In this document: piece after piece, positions 45,234-56,373 of the stretch
How positions within the stretch are numbered: the first letter of the stretch is position 1
Layout: each line of letters starts with the position of its first letter
From: Hexactinellida sp. DTS-2022
Lineage: Eukaryota > Porifera > Hexactinellida
Reading direction: 5' to 3'
NCBI GenBank assembly: GCA_028753945.1
Contig: JAPNXP010000006.1
Span: forward strand, 3,596,001-3,660,000
Length of the DNA: 64,000 nt
Notes under the pieces: model-generated
The model's database searches: none
What the model saw: only the letters and a program-made list of their open reading frames with translations
What the model was told of the DNA's origin: nothing
Made by a program: the position numbers and the translations under genes

Positions 45234-46114
45234 TAGCGTACTATCTCTATAAGTCTAATTTAGTTATATCTACGTGTATTAAAAAGATTTGTTAATTAAC
45301 CCATGAGTTCATTTTAAATTACATTAGTTACACATTTTAGTAAAGATGTAAAGAACAAACAATACATTTGCAATAAGATTATCCTCAGCATAATATAACC
45401 TCCCTTATGTTATCTAGACTTTGGAAAATTCGTATAATAATCAATTATTAATTAAAAAAGATGCACTACAATAGTAATAGCAAGTCACATTTCCTGAGAA
45501 TAAATTTGTTTTAGTGAGAGGTTGTATACCTTCTAATTCATGTACTTAATCATGACACGAAAGTACATTGGTAAGAGTAGATCATTGTCATTACAGAGTT
45601 ACAGAGTACTTGGTTTATAGTGCAGAAAAATATTATATGACCTAAACTATCAATAGCTAGGTTTCAGAGTGGAAACACGAGAGTAAATGATACTCAATAA
45701 ATCTCAAAAATATTTACACGTATGTCATTTTATTAAGTACATACGTTAATATATTATAGAGCCAAATTGACTATGTCCATCTGAAAAATTTTGAATGTCT
45801 CTTCAAATTGCCAAAGAGCAATAAACGTACCTCGAAACAAAATACTAAAGAGAATTTGTCAGAAGCAAATCACCGTAGTATAAGCCTAAGTCACCAAATT
45901 CGTACATTCCATATGTGGGTAGCTAAAATGCCAGAAGAGACATATGTTCTGCGAATATTAATACGTAAATGCTACAAAATGTGCACGAAATGTTGAATCA
46001 CTTCTAAATAAGCTAGTTACCATAAGTTGACAAAAAGTAGTTTCAATGTGTCTGTCAAGGAACATGTCTACTCAAGATAATTATTGCAAACTTATATACT
46101 AAGAATGATAACTA

Positions 46115-46303
46115 CAGTCAGGTCTGCTTATTGTCAAAAATTTTTCGTCTGCTTAATATGATAACTTGTTATTATAAACAAGCCAATGGTCACAAATTAA
46201 AAACTTACATAGGGTTTGTATTATATCGAGTTCTCTTATTATGAAGTCTCTCTACTATGACACAATTTTGGTTCCTTAAATATTAATAATAAAAGAATCT
46301 GAA
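46115..46303 (+). mobile_element. MITE, family E, copy 2
   Basis: Left end cagtcaggtctgcttatt intact, right end worn. Inverted relative of 40128-40322. Confidence 0.75.
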
Positions 46304-46596
46304 TGAATAAGGAAATGAGGCAATTTACCAAATAAAAGCTTACAGGTACATATCAGTAAGAATTACTATAGTTTGGATCAATGTAGTTTTTCTCAAAGGA
46401 AGTGGATATAGATATAGCGTGGGGAAATATAATAAGACGGTGACAAAATAATTAGTAAATCACAATAATATTTATCATTAAAATTTATATTTTTTCAATA
46501 CAAGTACAAATCTCTACCACAACTAAATGCAATTTCTGAAACAGATTGTTGAAAAAAGGGCTAATGTTCATAATAAGGAGATTGACAAATTAAATA

Positions 46597-46777
46597 CAGT
46601 AGGTACATTAAAACTTGGTTAGTACAAAGGCCAGGGGACCGTCAAAATGTGTTTGCATTATCCGGAATTCGTATTAACCAATTTCATTTGTATTGAAAAG
46701 GATATGAAGGGGAGTAAATAGTATTCGTACTAACGGAATTTCGTATTAACCGTGTTCGTACTAAATAGGTTTTACTG
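46597..46777 (+). mobile_element. TA-flanked MITE, family A, copy 4
   Basis: Contains ttatccggaattcgtatt and ends gttcgtactaaataggttttactg. The left end is worn. Confidence 0.75.
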
Positions 46778-47283
46778 TATATTTTGATATATCATATGGA
46801 TATTAGAAGAAATTTTCCTATATCGATATTAGTAAACCTTGTGTGAAGGAGAATACATAATACAAGCATAGGGATCGTATATTCAAGGGTCGGCCCTTCG
46901 GCCGCCAAACTATTAAGTTTATGGTTATATCAGTGTGCCAGATCATGAACAGATCTTTTCAAATTCACACTTTTTAATTTTTACATGAATTATTCAATAA
47001 TTTTGTGGCATTATTATTCTCTGAACTTTTTAAATGAACTTGGCGTCAACATCATCTTGGGCCGCCCGGACATATCTGGATGCATTCGGGTGTTACGACG
47101 CAAAAATAATACACCAAGTTTCATTGTGCAAAGTATATTTGCGAATAATTCTTACATCACGTTGGTAATACATTGATCTCCACACAATTGAGAGAGGTAG
47201 ATTGTCCGAATTTTCAAAATAAAGGATTTATTGCTGCTTGTAAAATTATATAAATAAGAATGCGAGCATTAAAATATACAGAT

Positions 47284-48177
47284 TTATATCAATAGATCTT
47301 GATTAAGTTGTATACAGAGTGCTACGTCGCTCAATGGAATTACATAATCAAGGAATTTGTCGTTGAGGAGTTCTTCTGCAGAGGGTCGATCCTCTGGACG
47401 GACGGATAGACATCTCTCCACAAACTCCTGAAGCTCTGAAGACATGGAGTCTACCTTGGGTATATCGCCTTGTGCCAGTCGATAGGCAATTGAATCATTG
47501 CTCTCACCAGATGTGAAGTAAGGCGGGTCTCCAAGGAACATTTCCATCACCATGATGCCGAAGCTCCAAATGTCAGATTTTTCGTTGTATGCCTTTCCTT
47601 GTGAGACTTCGGGTGCCATCCAGAACATGGATCCAACTTTTCCACTTCGTACATAACCGTTTTCAGAACAGAAGGTGGCATAACCGAAGTCGATGAGTTT
47701 GGTTTCTCCTTCCTTCGAGAGCATGATGTTACCGCATTTTATGTCTCTGTGTATGATATGAAGGTCGTGCACTTGTTGCAGTGACTGTAATATGCTTTTA
47801 CAGAGAGTGGCAATGACTCGTTCTTCCAATTCCAAATTCTCTACGATGCTCTGTAGATTCCATCCATTGATGTGTTCCATCACAATGTGTGTTGATTCGT
47901 GTTTCTTATAACTGTCTATGTACTTAATGACACCGGGAATGTGTTTGACTGTCTTCATCGTCTCAATCTCATTTGCGATGTACTTCTTACCAACTTCTGA
48001 TTTCGCACATAACAGTTTGACAGCACATCTCCTTGAAGTTAATTTGTCCTTTGCGAGATATATCTTTGCGCAACCTCCCTGTCCAATTTGTTTAAGAATA
48101 TGATATCTATTTTCAAGAGGTAATTTGCTCATTTTTGTTGCTTTCTTTACGTATGAAATTTCAATCTTTGAAGTCAT
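47284..48177 (-). CDS. PAK/STE20-like protein kinase 3, single exon
   Basis: 297 aa. The unique N-terminus (MTSKIEISYVKKATKMSKLP) and ATP-lobe start (NRYHILKQIGQGGCAKIYLA) differ from kinases 1 and 2; the core from KKYIANEIETM to NDKFLDY is again nearly identical, and the tail is unique (VIPLSDVALCIQLNQDLLI). ATP lysine K54 and catalytic residues are present. The sharp change from divergent to identical sequence at both ends makes this the clearest example of the conversion pattern. Confidence 0.93.
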   Translation of the reverse strand: MTSKIEISYVKKATKMSKLPLENRYHILKQIGQGGCAKIYLAKDKLTSRRCAVKLLCAKSEVGKKYIANEIETMKTVKHIPGVIKYIDSYKKHESTHIVMEHINGWNLQSIVENLELEERVIATLCKSILQSLQQVHDLHIIHRDIKCGNIMLSKEGETKLIDFGYATFCSENGYVRSGKVGSMFWMAPEVSQGKAYNEKSDIWSFGIMVMEMFLGDPPYFTSGESNDSIAYRLAQGDIPKVDSMSSELQEFVERCLSVRPEDRPSAEELLNDKFLDYVIPLSDVALCIQLNQDLLI

Positions 48178-48222
48178 TATTGAATTGTATTTAGTTTGTT
48201 GATTAATATCAAGATGATTCCC

Positions 48223-48229
48223 ATTTATA
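48223..48229 (-). promoter_or_regulatory. TATA box of kinase gene 3
   Basis: CTAGTATAAATGGG on the minus strand, 45 bp before the ATG. Confidence 0.6.
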
Positions 48230-48261
48230 CTAGTTACTAGCTTATAATTCTATAGTGTGCC

Positions 48262-48330
48262 AACTTTCAATGACCTGAAAAGAATTTCTATTTCAGAGCA
48301 TCATCATGTGGAATTATCATAAGTTATGTG
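48262..48330 (-). promoter_or_regulatory. Upstream block shared with kinase gene 2
   Basis: Plus-strand words aactttcaatgacctgaaaa, cagagcatcatcatg and aagttatgtg match those at 45168-45233. Confidence 0.6.
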
Positions 48331-48699
48331 AATATGGTGTATCATTACTATTGAATAATCTATTAATAAATCTGTCATATATTGAATAATTAAGACTAAT
48401 TATCAATCAATTAAAATGTATAGAGTTGACATCACGAACGATATTGTAATCAAGTTTCATTTCCCCTCGTTTTACCTTTTCATAAAACACATTCGCTATT
48501 TCGAACGCTTTAGTGTTTCCCGGGAAAGATACAGTCCTTTAGCACGAACTTTTCAGTCTTCGAACTAATTTGAGCAAATAAAGTACAAATTCGTATAACA
48601 TGTACTGTTTGAATATTTGTTCCGGTTCTCTGCAATTAGATCGTTTTCAGACTACATTACAGTATTAGATCAAATTACTGTCAGCAATAGAATGGTAAT
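48331..48699. other. AT-rich DNA upstream of kinase 3
   Basis: Nothing recognised. Confidence 0.35.
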
Positions 48700-48873
48700 C
48701 AGTGGATGGCGGTTATAAGCACATTGTCGGGAACTGCACTTAATGTGCTTATAACCGGCATGTTCTTATAACCGACATAAATTATATAGGGTATATGGCA
48801 ACCGTTTTCCAACATAGTGTGCTTATATCCGATATGTTCTTATAACCGGTGTGCTTATATCCGACATCTATTG
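48700..48873 (+). mobile_element. TA-flanked MITE, family C, full-length
   Basis: cagtggatggcggttataag to atccgacatctattg. Close to 11771-11944 along its whole length. Confidence 0.85.
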
Positions 48874-48991
48874 TATTGTTTCAGCGACACAAGAAGTCAA
48901 TCTAAGGAGGCGGGAGGCCGGCATTTCATTATCGTTACTTCATATATAATTTGATGAGTTTTGGCATAGTTTAAAATTCACTATCCAAATA

Positions 48992-49150
48992 CAGTGGTGT
49001 TCGCGTATTAGCAACCCGAATTTACACGAAGTTTGCTTGCTAATAGATGAACTTGCTATTAGACGATCAGAATTAACATTAAATTCTCCCTTGTGGACTG
49101 AAAATAACTTGCAATTAGAGAGAGCAATTACCATTAGGAGAATACCACTG
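48992..49150 (+). mobile_element. TA-flanked MITE, family D, copy 3
   Basis: Ends cagtggtgttcgcgtatta/ggagaataccactg. Its right end plus about 75 bp of flank is duplicated at 50937-51079. Confidence 0.85.
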
Positions 49151-49226
49151 TATTCAAATTGTGAGTGTTTTTGACAAAAGTTGCATTCGTTGGGTAATAA
49201 TGCTGGCCATAATTCCTGTTTTTGTT
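49093..49226 (+). repeat. Segmental duplication, copy 1
   Basis: MITE right end plus downstream flank (cattgggtaataatgctggcc-like words) recurs at 50937-51079 in the same orientation. Confidence 0.8.
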
Positions 49227-49591
49227 AAAGCTAATTATTCCTATTTAAGAGTGCGTTAATTGTAATATTAATTAATTAACACAAAATGAGCAATAATGAC
49301 AATAGTGACAATAAAGTTCGGTAGAAAATATGATGCAGGCTTGGAGCTGGAACAAGTTCATACGAACAGTGGACTAAAATATCCAAACGAATTGGATAAC
49401 AAAACTTAAGGTTTTGCACATTTTTCTAACCATTACCTTAAACTAACATTTTTCCCAAATTAATTGCAGATATCCGTTATTTCGAACAAATTGTATTTCC
49501 CCTGTGGGTTCGAGATAGCGTATGTCAACTGTATTTCTCAAATTTTCTATATTAGGATACGATACAAATTATAAAATAGAAGTTATTATTA

Positions 49592-49664
49592 CAGTAGAAC
49601 TCGGTTAGTATGTACCTGGTTTAGTACGTACTTCGGCTTAGTACGTACTAACTGAGTTATACCG
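49592..49664. mobile_element. Short palindromic MITE ('agtacgtact')
   Basis: Ends cagtagaactcggttagta/tactaactgagttataccg, with TA-like flanks. The same words occur in the worn repeats at 255-668. Confidence 0.7.
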
Positions 49665-50076
49665 TAGTGAATGGTTCTACTCTGGATACTCCAACAACTT
49701 CCATTTCAGACACAAATTAAGGTGATACGTACTAGATTAATACTGATATACAAATGTTGATTAACATACTTAGGCTCATTTATGATATAATTATCATGCA
49801 ACATACAAATGTTGAAATGTAAGTATATCGACCACTTGTTGATTATTGCATGTCGTCGCAGAATTGATTAAAGGTTATCTCAATTTGATAATTCATTTAA
49901 CGTGAACGTCATACCTAAATCACCAGAAAAATGAATACAAAGACATTTTCAGAGAGAACGAAAATTATTTTGATTAAACATGTGTTATTCAGAGGAAGTG
50001 GGTCGAAAGGAAAGTTTCTAAATTTTTGATTTATTTTAATAGTTTAGAGTAATAATTTCCATATATGGTTATGTAT

Positions 50077-50462
50077 CAGAGTGGACCATGGGTCAACATT
50101 GGTGACCCATGACCCATCTGACCCATCGCATTTGTGACCCATGACCCATTGACCCATGACCCATCGAGTGACCCATTGACCCATCAAGTAACGCTTTGAC
50201 CCATCGTGTTACCCATTGACCTTTTAAATATCTATTTTTTAATATCTAAACATTATGTAACACAATGCGACTTGCAATATATGTATGATGCTTGTCAATC
50301 AATTAACTTTGGTAGACTTCTAATACCAAATAAATACCCTGTAATGTTTCTGGGTTAATTTGGTTCGTACTATAACTGGACGAACATCGAAATTCCAAAT
50401 GGTTCATGGGTCATGGGTCACAGAGCCGTGACCCATGACCCATCGACCCATGGTCCACTCTG
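50077..50462. mobile_element. hAT-like MITE with 'gacccat' repeats, 8-bp TSD
   Basis: 386 bp, cagagtggaccatgggtc.../...gacccatggtccactctg, flanked by TTATGTAT at 50069-50076 and 50463-50470. The subterminal parts are irregular runs of tgacccat. No coding frame. Confidence 0.92.
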
Positions 50463-50680
50463 TTATGTATATTTGATTACGTTATTATGGTTAAATCCGA
50501 TGTGAAATCTTTTTCAAAAGTATTTTAGATGTTTCGAGCATATTTGAAAACCTAAGTTTAGTTTATTCCATGACAATAAGTAATTCATTTTACGAGCAAT
50601 TAGAAAGTAAACACTGGCCTGGAAATTAAATGAGCAAATACTTGACTTATCTAGCCGTATAATATATGTAGTAGATCGAA
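50463..50680 (+). repeat. Long duplicated segment, copy 2
   Basis: Match of 331-535. It starts exactly at the right-hand target duplication of the hAT-like MITE, so that element probably inserted at or near the edge of this repeat. Confidence 0.8.
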
Positions 50681-50936
50681 ACAAAATAATATACCAAATT
50701 TTAAATTATTAGTTTTATTTTATAAATGTAATTCAATATACGTAAGGTAGTATTCCAAGTCTTATTTCTTAATTTTTTATACGACGGCTTAATCGGGAGA
50801 AACTGGCTGGATGAAGTGGAGTCGACTGTATTCATATGAATAGAAATCCTAATACAGAGATTGTAGTATTATTATTATTCAAATTGGACAGAAGGTAATC
50901 AGTAATGTTAGTCCGGCATATGCAGGATCTAATTAT

Positions 50937-51079
50937 TGGTGGACTGAAAATAACTTGAAATTAGAGAGAGCAATTACCATTAGGCGAATACCACTGTATT
51001 CAAATTGTGAGTGTTTTTAACAAAAGTTTGCATTCTTTGGGTAATAATGCTGGCCATAATTCCTTTTTTTGTTACAGCC
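50937..51079 (+). repeat. Segmental duplication, copy 2
   Basis: Match of 49093-49226, lacking the left part of the family-D MITE. Confidence 0.8.
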
Positions 51080-51191
51080 CCCCCAATGGTAATGGCCAAA
51101 GCGAGCATAGTTAGAAACCAAAAGGGGTTTTTGGAGGCCTTCCCGGCCAATCTAGCAGGAATTTCCCTTAGTCCAGGCTTCCAGGGATTTA

Positions 51192-51290
51192 CAGTAGAAC
51201 CTCGTCAGTACGAACACGGTTAATACGAACAATATTTCAGTCCGTTTCAAAGGCTTTTTAATACAAATTCCGGGAAAAGTGGGGCATGCG
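51192..51290 (+). mobile_element. Left part of a family-A MITE
   Basis: Starts cagtagaacctcgtcagta and breaks off after 'aatacaaattccggg'. A matching right end lies at 51484-51649 inside another element. Confidence 0.6.
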
Positions 51291-51463
51291 TGCAGGAATT
51301 TGTTTGAACTTAGTTGGAAGGTATGCTTCTCACATGAAAGAAAATTGACCCCTACACACATAGAGGTCAGCATAGATAGATACAAATAATTGGTGTTATA
51401 TAATGACTGCAAAATAATACAGTAACACATAATTCTCAAAGAGAATACAGTCACCCTCTAAAT

Positions 51464-51893
51464 CAAGGGTTCCCAAAATGGGGTACGAACACGGTTAATA
51501 CGAATTTCCGGATAAGACGAATAAACATTTCCACAATATCAGGTCCCCACAATGGCTACTAAATGAGTATTACTCCGGTTAATACGAACTCCGGATAAAG
51601 CGAACAGATTTTACCGTCCGTTGGTGATCGTATTAACGAGGTTCTACTGTAATTAAACAATTTTTATAGTGAGATAATTTTCAAATTTGTATTAATAGTC
51701 TTTTCGTGCGAGCAAAAATGTTAGTATTATATAAATACAGGTTTAATATGTAGTATAAACATAGCTTTGCTCTTTGCCTGTCATAATTTAAGAGTATTTT
51801 CCAAAGTATGTAAATTACTAGCTTAGCAAATTTTTGTGTATTAAGATTTCATGACCAAAATGCCATTTTTTTCAAAAAGTTTGGGAACTACTG
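51464..51893. mobile_element. hAT-like element containing a family-A MITE end
   Basis: 430 bp, caagggttcccaaaatggg.../...agtttgggaactactg, flanked by CTCTAAAT at 51456-51463 and 51894-51901. Inside (51484-51649) lies a partial family-A MITE ending cgaggttctactg. Confidence 0.85.
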
Positions 51894-51901
51894 CTCTAAA
51901 T

Positions 51902-52343
51902 ACAGGTGATCTAGTAGAAAGACAAGATATATTTAATAATACTAACTTATTGTTCGTATTCCCTAATAGTATTGATATACGTAGTGGATCCTCGATTATA
52001 ATTGCTTGACTAATACTTTATATTATGTTAGTATGTACGTATTTTACCTTTGATGTTACTCAAAGTCAAACTCTTTAATAATCCATGTTCTCTGATAGTC
52101 CACCTGGCTGGGGCCTTTTTCCTAGTAGAGGACAATTAAAGAGAAAATACTGTATCTACATAAAGGACTACGGGATCGCACAGTTACAAATGGATGGATG
52201 ATCTCCCTGAGAAAGTTAAGTTTTACTAAATCTCTGCAGAAGATTGGTGTGGACCGGAACACAAAGTGTCACACCTTGGCTACACCTCTATCGTACTCAT
52301 TATTTATTTTTAAATATATTTCTTTATTATATAAAGAGTACTA
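51902..52343. other. AT-rich intergenic DNA
   Basis: Nothing recognised. Confidence 0.35.
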
Positions 52344-52715
52344 CCTTATTATAGGAAATTAACGCGCCATGAAATTAACGCGAATTGGAGCTGAACATTT
52401 TCAAATACATGAAATTAACGCGAATAAATTTTAGTATACATTTCTTGATTATTATTCTCCTGATTAAATACTATTTATTGTGCCCAAATAGGCTTCCAAT
52501 CTACTTGAGAGACATGGTATATCCTCTCAAACTAGTTGCACATCTGAAAATATGTAGCTCGGAAGTTTTTCCATCCATTGTATGTATAATTTTGCTAAAT
52601 AGCAGGAAATTAAGGTCATGGAAATTAACGCTCCATGAAATTATCGCGAAGGAAATTAACGCGATTTGGAGAAATTCGCGTTAATTTTATGACGCGTTAA
52701 TTTCCTATAATAAGG
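52344..52715. mobile_element. TA-flanked inverted-repeat element ('gaaattaacgcg')
   Basis: 372 bp with termini ccttattataggaaattaac/gttaatttcctataataagg and TA on both sides. 'gaaattaacgcg' words are repeated near both ends. The centre is AT-rich. It lies about 90 bp from the stop codon of kinase 4. Confidence 0.85.
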
Positions 52716-52806
52716 TATATGAATATTATTCACAATTAATGTGTTAAAAAGTTACTGTTGTTTATAAAATTATAAAATATGAATCTGTAATCAAAGATGT
52801 ACAAAT

Positions 52807-53697
52807 TTATAGGATTTTATCCTGAACAATTCCAACACTGTGTGCAATATCTGCAAGTGGAATTTCAAAATCAAGGAATTTGTCGTTGAGGAGTTCTTCA
52901 GCAGAGGGTCGATCCTCTGGACGGACGGATAGACATCTCTCCACAAACTCCTGAAGCTCTGAAGACATGGAGTCTACCTTGGGTATATCGCCTTGTGCCA
53001 GTCGATAGGCAATTGAATCATTGCTCTCACCAGATGTGAAGTAAGGCGGGTCTCCAAGGAACATTTCCATCACCATGATGCCGAAGCTCCAAATGTCAGA
53101 TTTTTCGTTGTATGCCTTTCCTTGTGAGACTTCGGGTGCCATCCAGAACATGGATCCAACTTTTCCACTTCGTACATAACCGTTTTCAGAACAGAAAGTG
53201 GCATAGCCGAAGTCGATGAGTTTGGTTTCCCCTTCCTTCGAGAGCATGATGTTACCGCATTTTATGTCTCTGTGTATGATATGAAGGTCGTGCACTTGTT
53301 GTAGTGACTGTAATATGCTTTTGCAGAGAGTGGCAATGACTCGTTCTTCCAATTCCAAATTCTCTACGATCCTCTGTAGATTCCATCCATTGATGTGTTC
53401 CATCACAATGTGTGTTGATTCGTGTTTCTTATAATTGTCTATGTACTTAATGACACCGGGAATGTGTTTGACTGTCTTCATCGTATCAATCTCATTTGCG
53501 ATGCACTTCTTCCCAAATTCTGATTTTGCACATATCAGTTTAACAGCACATCCCTCTAATGTTTCTATATTCTTAGCAAAATATACCTTTGCGCATCCTC
53601 CTTGTCCAATTTTTTTAAGAAGACGATATTTTTCAATAGCAAATTTGCTCACTATTGTTGCTTTGCTTTGGCTTGCAACTTCAATTATTGAAGACAT
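52807..53697 (-). CDS. PAK/STE20-like protein kinase 4, single exon
   Basis: 296 aa, starting MSSIIEVASQSKATIVSKFA. The N-lobe differs from its paralogues (KKIGQGGCAKVYFAKNIETL, EFGKKCIANEIDTMK). From TVKHIPG on it is again nearly identical, with only SYKK to NYKK and LQSI to LQRI seen as changes. K53 and the HRD, DFG and APE motifs are intact. The tail (FEIPLADIAHSVGIVQDKIL) is its own. Its TATA box is slightly farther from the ATG than in kinases 2 and 3. Confidence 0.93.
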   Translation of the reverse strand: MSSIIEVASQSKATIVSKFAIEKYRLLKKIGQGGCAKVYFAKNIETLEGCAVKLICAKSEFGKKCIANEIDTMKTVKHIPGVIKYIDNYKKHESTHIVMEHINGWNLQRIVENLELEERVIATLCKSILQSLQQVHDLHIIHRDIKCGNIMLSKEGETKLIDFGYATFCSENGYVRSGKVGSMFWMAPEVSQGKAYNEKSDIWSFGIMVMEMFLGDPPYFTSGESNDSIAYRLAQGDIPKVDSMSSELQEFVERCLSVRPEDRPSAEELLNDKFLDFEIPLADIAHSVGIVQDKIL

Positions 53698-53756
53698 TAT
53701 TGTATTTCAAATTTGAATGAATAATGAGTTCTTAATTTACACTCAAGATATGCCTT

Positions 53757-53763
53757 ATTTATA
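53757..53763 (-). promoter_or_regulatory. TATA box of kinase gene 4
   Basis: ATAGTATAAATAAGG on the minus strand, 59 bp before the ATG. Confidence 0.6.
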
Positions 53764-55103
53764 CTATTGTCTATCTTTCAATTAGCATAGTACGTATATA
53801 TCTACAATCTAAGTAGTAAACAGAAATTACTAAGTAATGGTATCTACTGGACATTAACAGCTAAGCTATCGTATCTAAATATAGAATATTCTATTGCTTA
53901 CTGAAAAACTTTTTGCATCCAGTTTAGTGGCTCAATTAAAACTAAAGAACTTTCAAAATTTTGACCAACTGAATTTATGTGCAAGTTTGGTGTTGTTTAT
54001 AATTAGATTTTGTTTCCGTTAGATTTTCAGTTCGAATATATATTGTAACTTTAAACTCCAAAAGTGGCATTTTTAAATAAGTAGTAAAATGGAAAATTAT
54101 AGTAACTGACTTTGTGCTGTGGAGAACAGTTATTGTGTACAAAGAAATTATTGGTTGCATTAATTACACTCCACCAAAAAATTTCATGGACCATTATCAA
54201 CCTATTCTTAAAGTAACTTCAAAAAAGGCCTTGATGAAAATGGAAAAGCAACCTTGAAGAAATTGCTTAAAGTTAGAACATAAAGGAATGTTGAGATTCA
54301 GATTAGTAGTAGGGAGATAAAATTCACTGTATCTGTAGGCGTTCTATAATGCGCACATAACAACTGATAGAGACAGTAAATAAATTTCCACTAATTAAAT
54401 CTAAATACTAATTTATACTGGCATAACGCTCAAATTTAATTGATCGATTGAGGAACTGGTAGAGCTACAGCCCTACTCTGAAACAATAGTAATACTGTTA
54501 TGTGGGCAAGAAGATTTCCCGTAATATAATCAACCGGCCTTTGAACATTAAGTAATGTTAAGTGTTACCCATGTGACAGCTCATCATTTTATTACAAAAT
54601 GGGAAAAGCGTGATGTAGGGAGGGGATATATACTACGTATAACAATTATTCTGCGCGCCTAGATTCACTTTGAGCTAAGTCATGCGCCTAAATTACTCAA
54701 TTTGTATTACGTCTTTTGGAGTATCTCTCGATCTTCGCATGTCTGGAAAAGTTTTCGTTAAAATTTACACGCCTGGATGAACGTGGCGTTACTATCAGGT
54801 TTCATAGTATTTAAATACAACCGCAAACCGGAATTTAATTTGAAAGGTATATGTTTTAAATACAAGCGAGGGCCGCAGGCCCGAAGTGCAAGTTATAAAA
54901 ATGCGTGTAACGCGGACGAACAGCTTGTTATAATAATTATTCATCAAATCGAAACTTTTACATGAGTGAATAGAAAAAGCATATACTACATACACGTAGT
55001 AGCAAGACTATAGGATAATCAGTTAGATAAATAAGATATTAGAAAGGTTTAGATATATTTCCGTACTTAAATTTTCCCCTTGGCTGCAATAAGTTAAGTA
55101 ATA
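53764..55103. other. Intergenic region upstream of kinase 4
   Basis: A worn repeat at about 54650-54780 resembles 38895-39015 in inverted orientation ('gcgcctaaattactcaat', 'gcgcc'). A GC hairpin (gggccgcaggccc) lies at 54870-54882. No gene. Confidence 0.4.
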
Positions 55104-55222
55104 CAGTGGATGCCGGTTATTAGAACATCGCCGGGAACTGCATCCGGCATAAATTATAGAGGGGTATACATATGCCAACCGTTTTCCAGTAGAATGTTCT
55201 TATATCCTGTTCTTGTCTACTG
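55104..55222 (+). mobile_element. TA-flanked MITE, family C, internally deleted
   Basis: Left end cagtggatgccggttatta, right end gttcttgtctactg. About 55 bp are missing relative to full copies. Confidence 0.75.
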
Positions 55223-55752
55223 TATTCGTATTATATAGGTATGATTAAACGTGAATTTAAGAAAAAATACTGATTAACTGAATAGATAAACCAAATGTAG
55301 TAAAGAACAAAATAATTGATATTGGCATATCTAAGTGAAAACTGAAAAAAAAACTTTGTTATAAAATAATTTTAGACTTATAGATGATTGACTCAAAACA
55401 AAAGATTAATAATAATGTATATCATCATAGTGAAGATAATTGAAAACAACTTAAATTCTGGAACACAAAACTGTAATTAATGACTCAAATCTGTACTTTC
55501 CTATGTTAAGTGACCAGTCTATTATTAATTATGATATTCTAATCATACTAAATTTACATACAAACTTATATTTAAAATAAGCTATTGTAATCGTCTTTTA
55601 CAGTTAATATTAATAAGTTTAGCGTAGATTGACTTATAATTGGGACATACAATATACTGAACAGGAATCCTACTCTAAGAAGCTTTTTCAAAAGAAAAGT
55701 CTACTTTTTAGGGTTCCAAGCTGTAATAATAATGTATCCAATTTTGCATGTG
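55223..55752. other. AT-rich intergenic DNA
   Basis: Nothing recognised. Confidence 0.35.
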
Positions 55753-55916
55753 CAGTAGAACATCGTTAATACGAACACGATTAATAAAATATTAACACTA
55801 TTTCAGTGCCCTTCAAAGCCTTTTTAGTATAAATGACACCGTTTAATACGCATTCCGGATAAGGCGAACGTGTTTTGAATTTCCCTTAGTGTAATCGTAC
55901 TAACGAGGTTCTACTG
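55753..55916 (-). mobile_element. TA-flanked MITE, family A, well preserved
   Basis: Termini cagtagaacatcgttaatac/gtactaacgaggttctactg, with internal 'attccggataaggcgaac'. Confidence 0.85.
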
Positions 55917-56373
55917 TATTTTATAAAGTTCAATTTCGAATGTAGAAAAGTGCATTTACTGCATAAAAACATATTTAAAGTAACGGAATGCTAGTTTTAC
56001 TTCAATATAGATGACCATCATTAATGACCAATATTATAACTGGTGTTTAAAAAGCTAGTAATTATCTATTAACGTTCAAAGTCTGTTTTTCATTAATAAT
56101 TAGACCAAGATCTTCGAAACCAGTAAATATATTGAATCATCGAATACATTTTTTTAACCTATTAAAACCTTAGTACATAAATTATTGTGGATTAAATTAT
56201 GATTTTTGTATTACAATAATGAAGAAAAGTCTAGAATCAAAATTATATTATGTATTATCACCCTTTGAAAGTAAGTATTATAATAGTTGGGAGGTAGACA
56301 TCTGTTATGGGGGGGAGGGGGGGGTCTACACTCTTGAAAGGACATTAATGTGTTATAAGCTGATTGCCTGATA
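55917..56373. other. AT-rich intergenic DNA with a G-rich tract
   Basis: The G-rich run gggggggagggggggg at about 56309-56324 makes a small open frame on the minus strand that is not called. Confidence 0.4.

Larger units (their letters stand above)
45234..47283. other. Region between kinases 2 and 3
   Basis: Holds MITEs at 46115-46303 and 46597-46777 and a GC hairpin (ggccgaagggcc on the minus strand) near 46893-46904. An open frame at 45808-45996 starts with a non-ATG codon and is not called. Confidence 0.4.
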
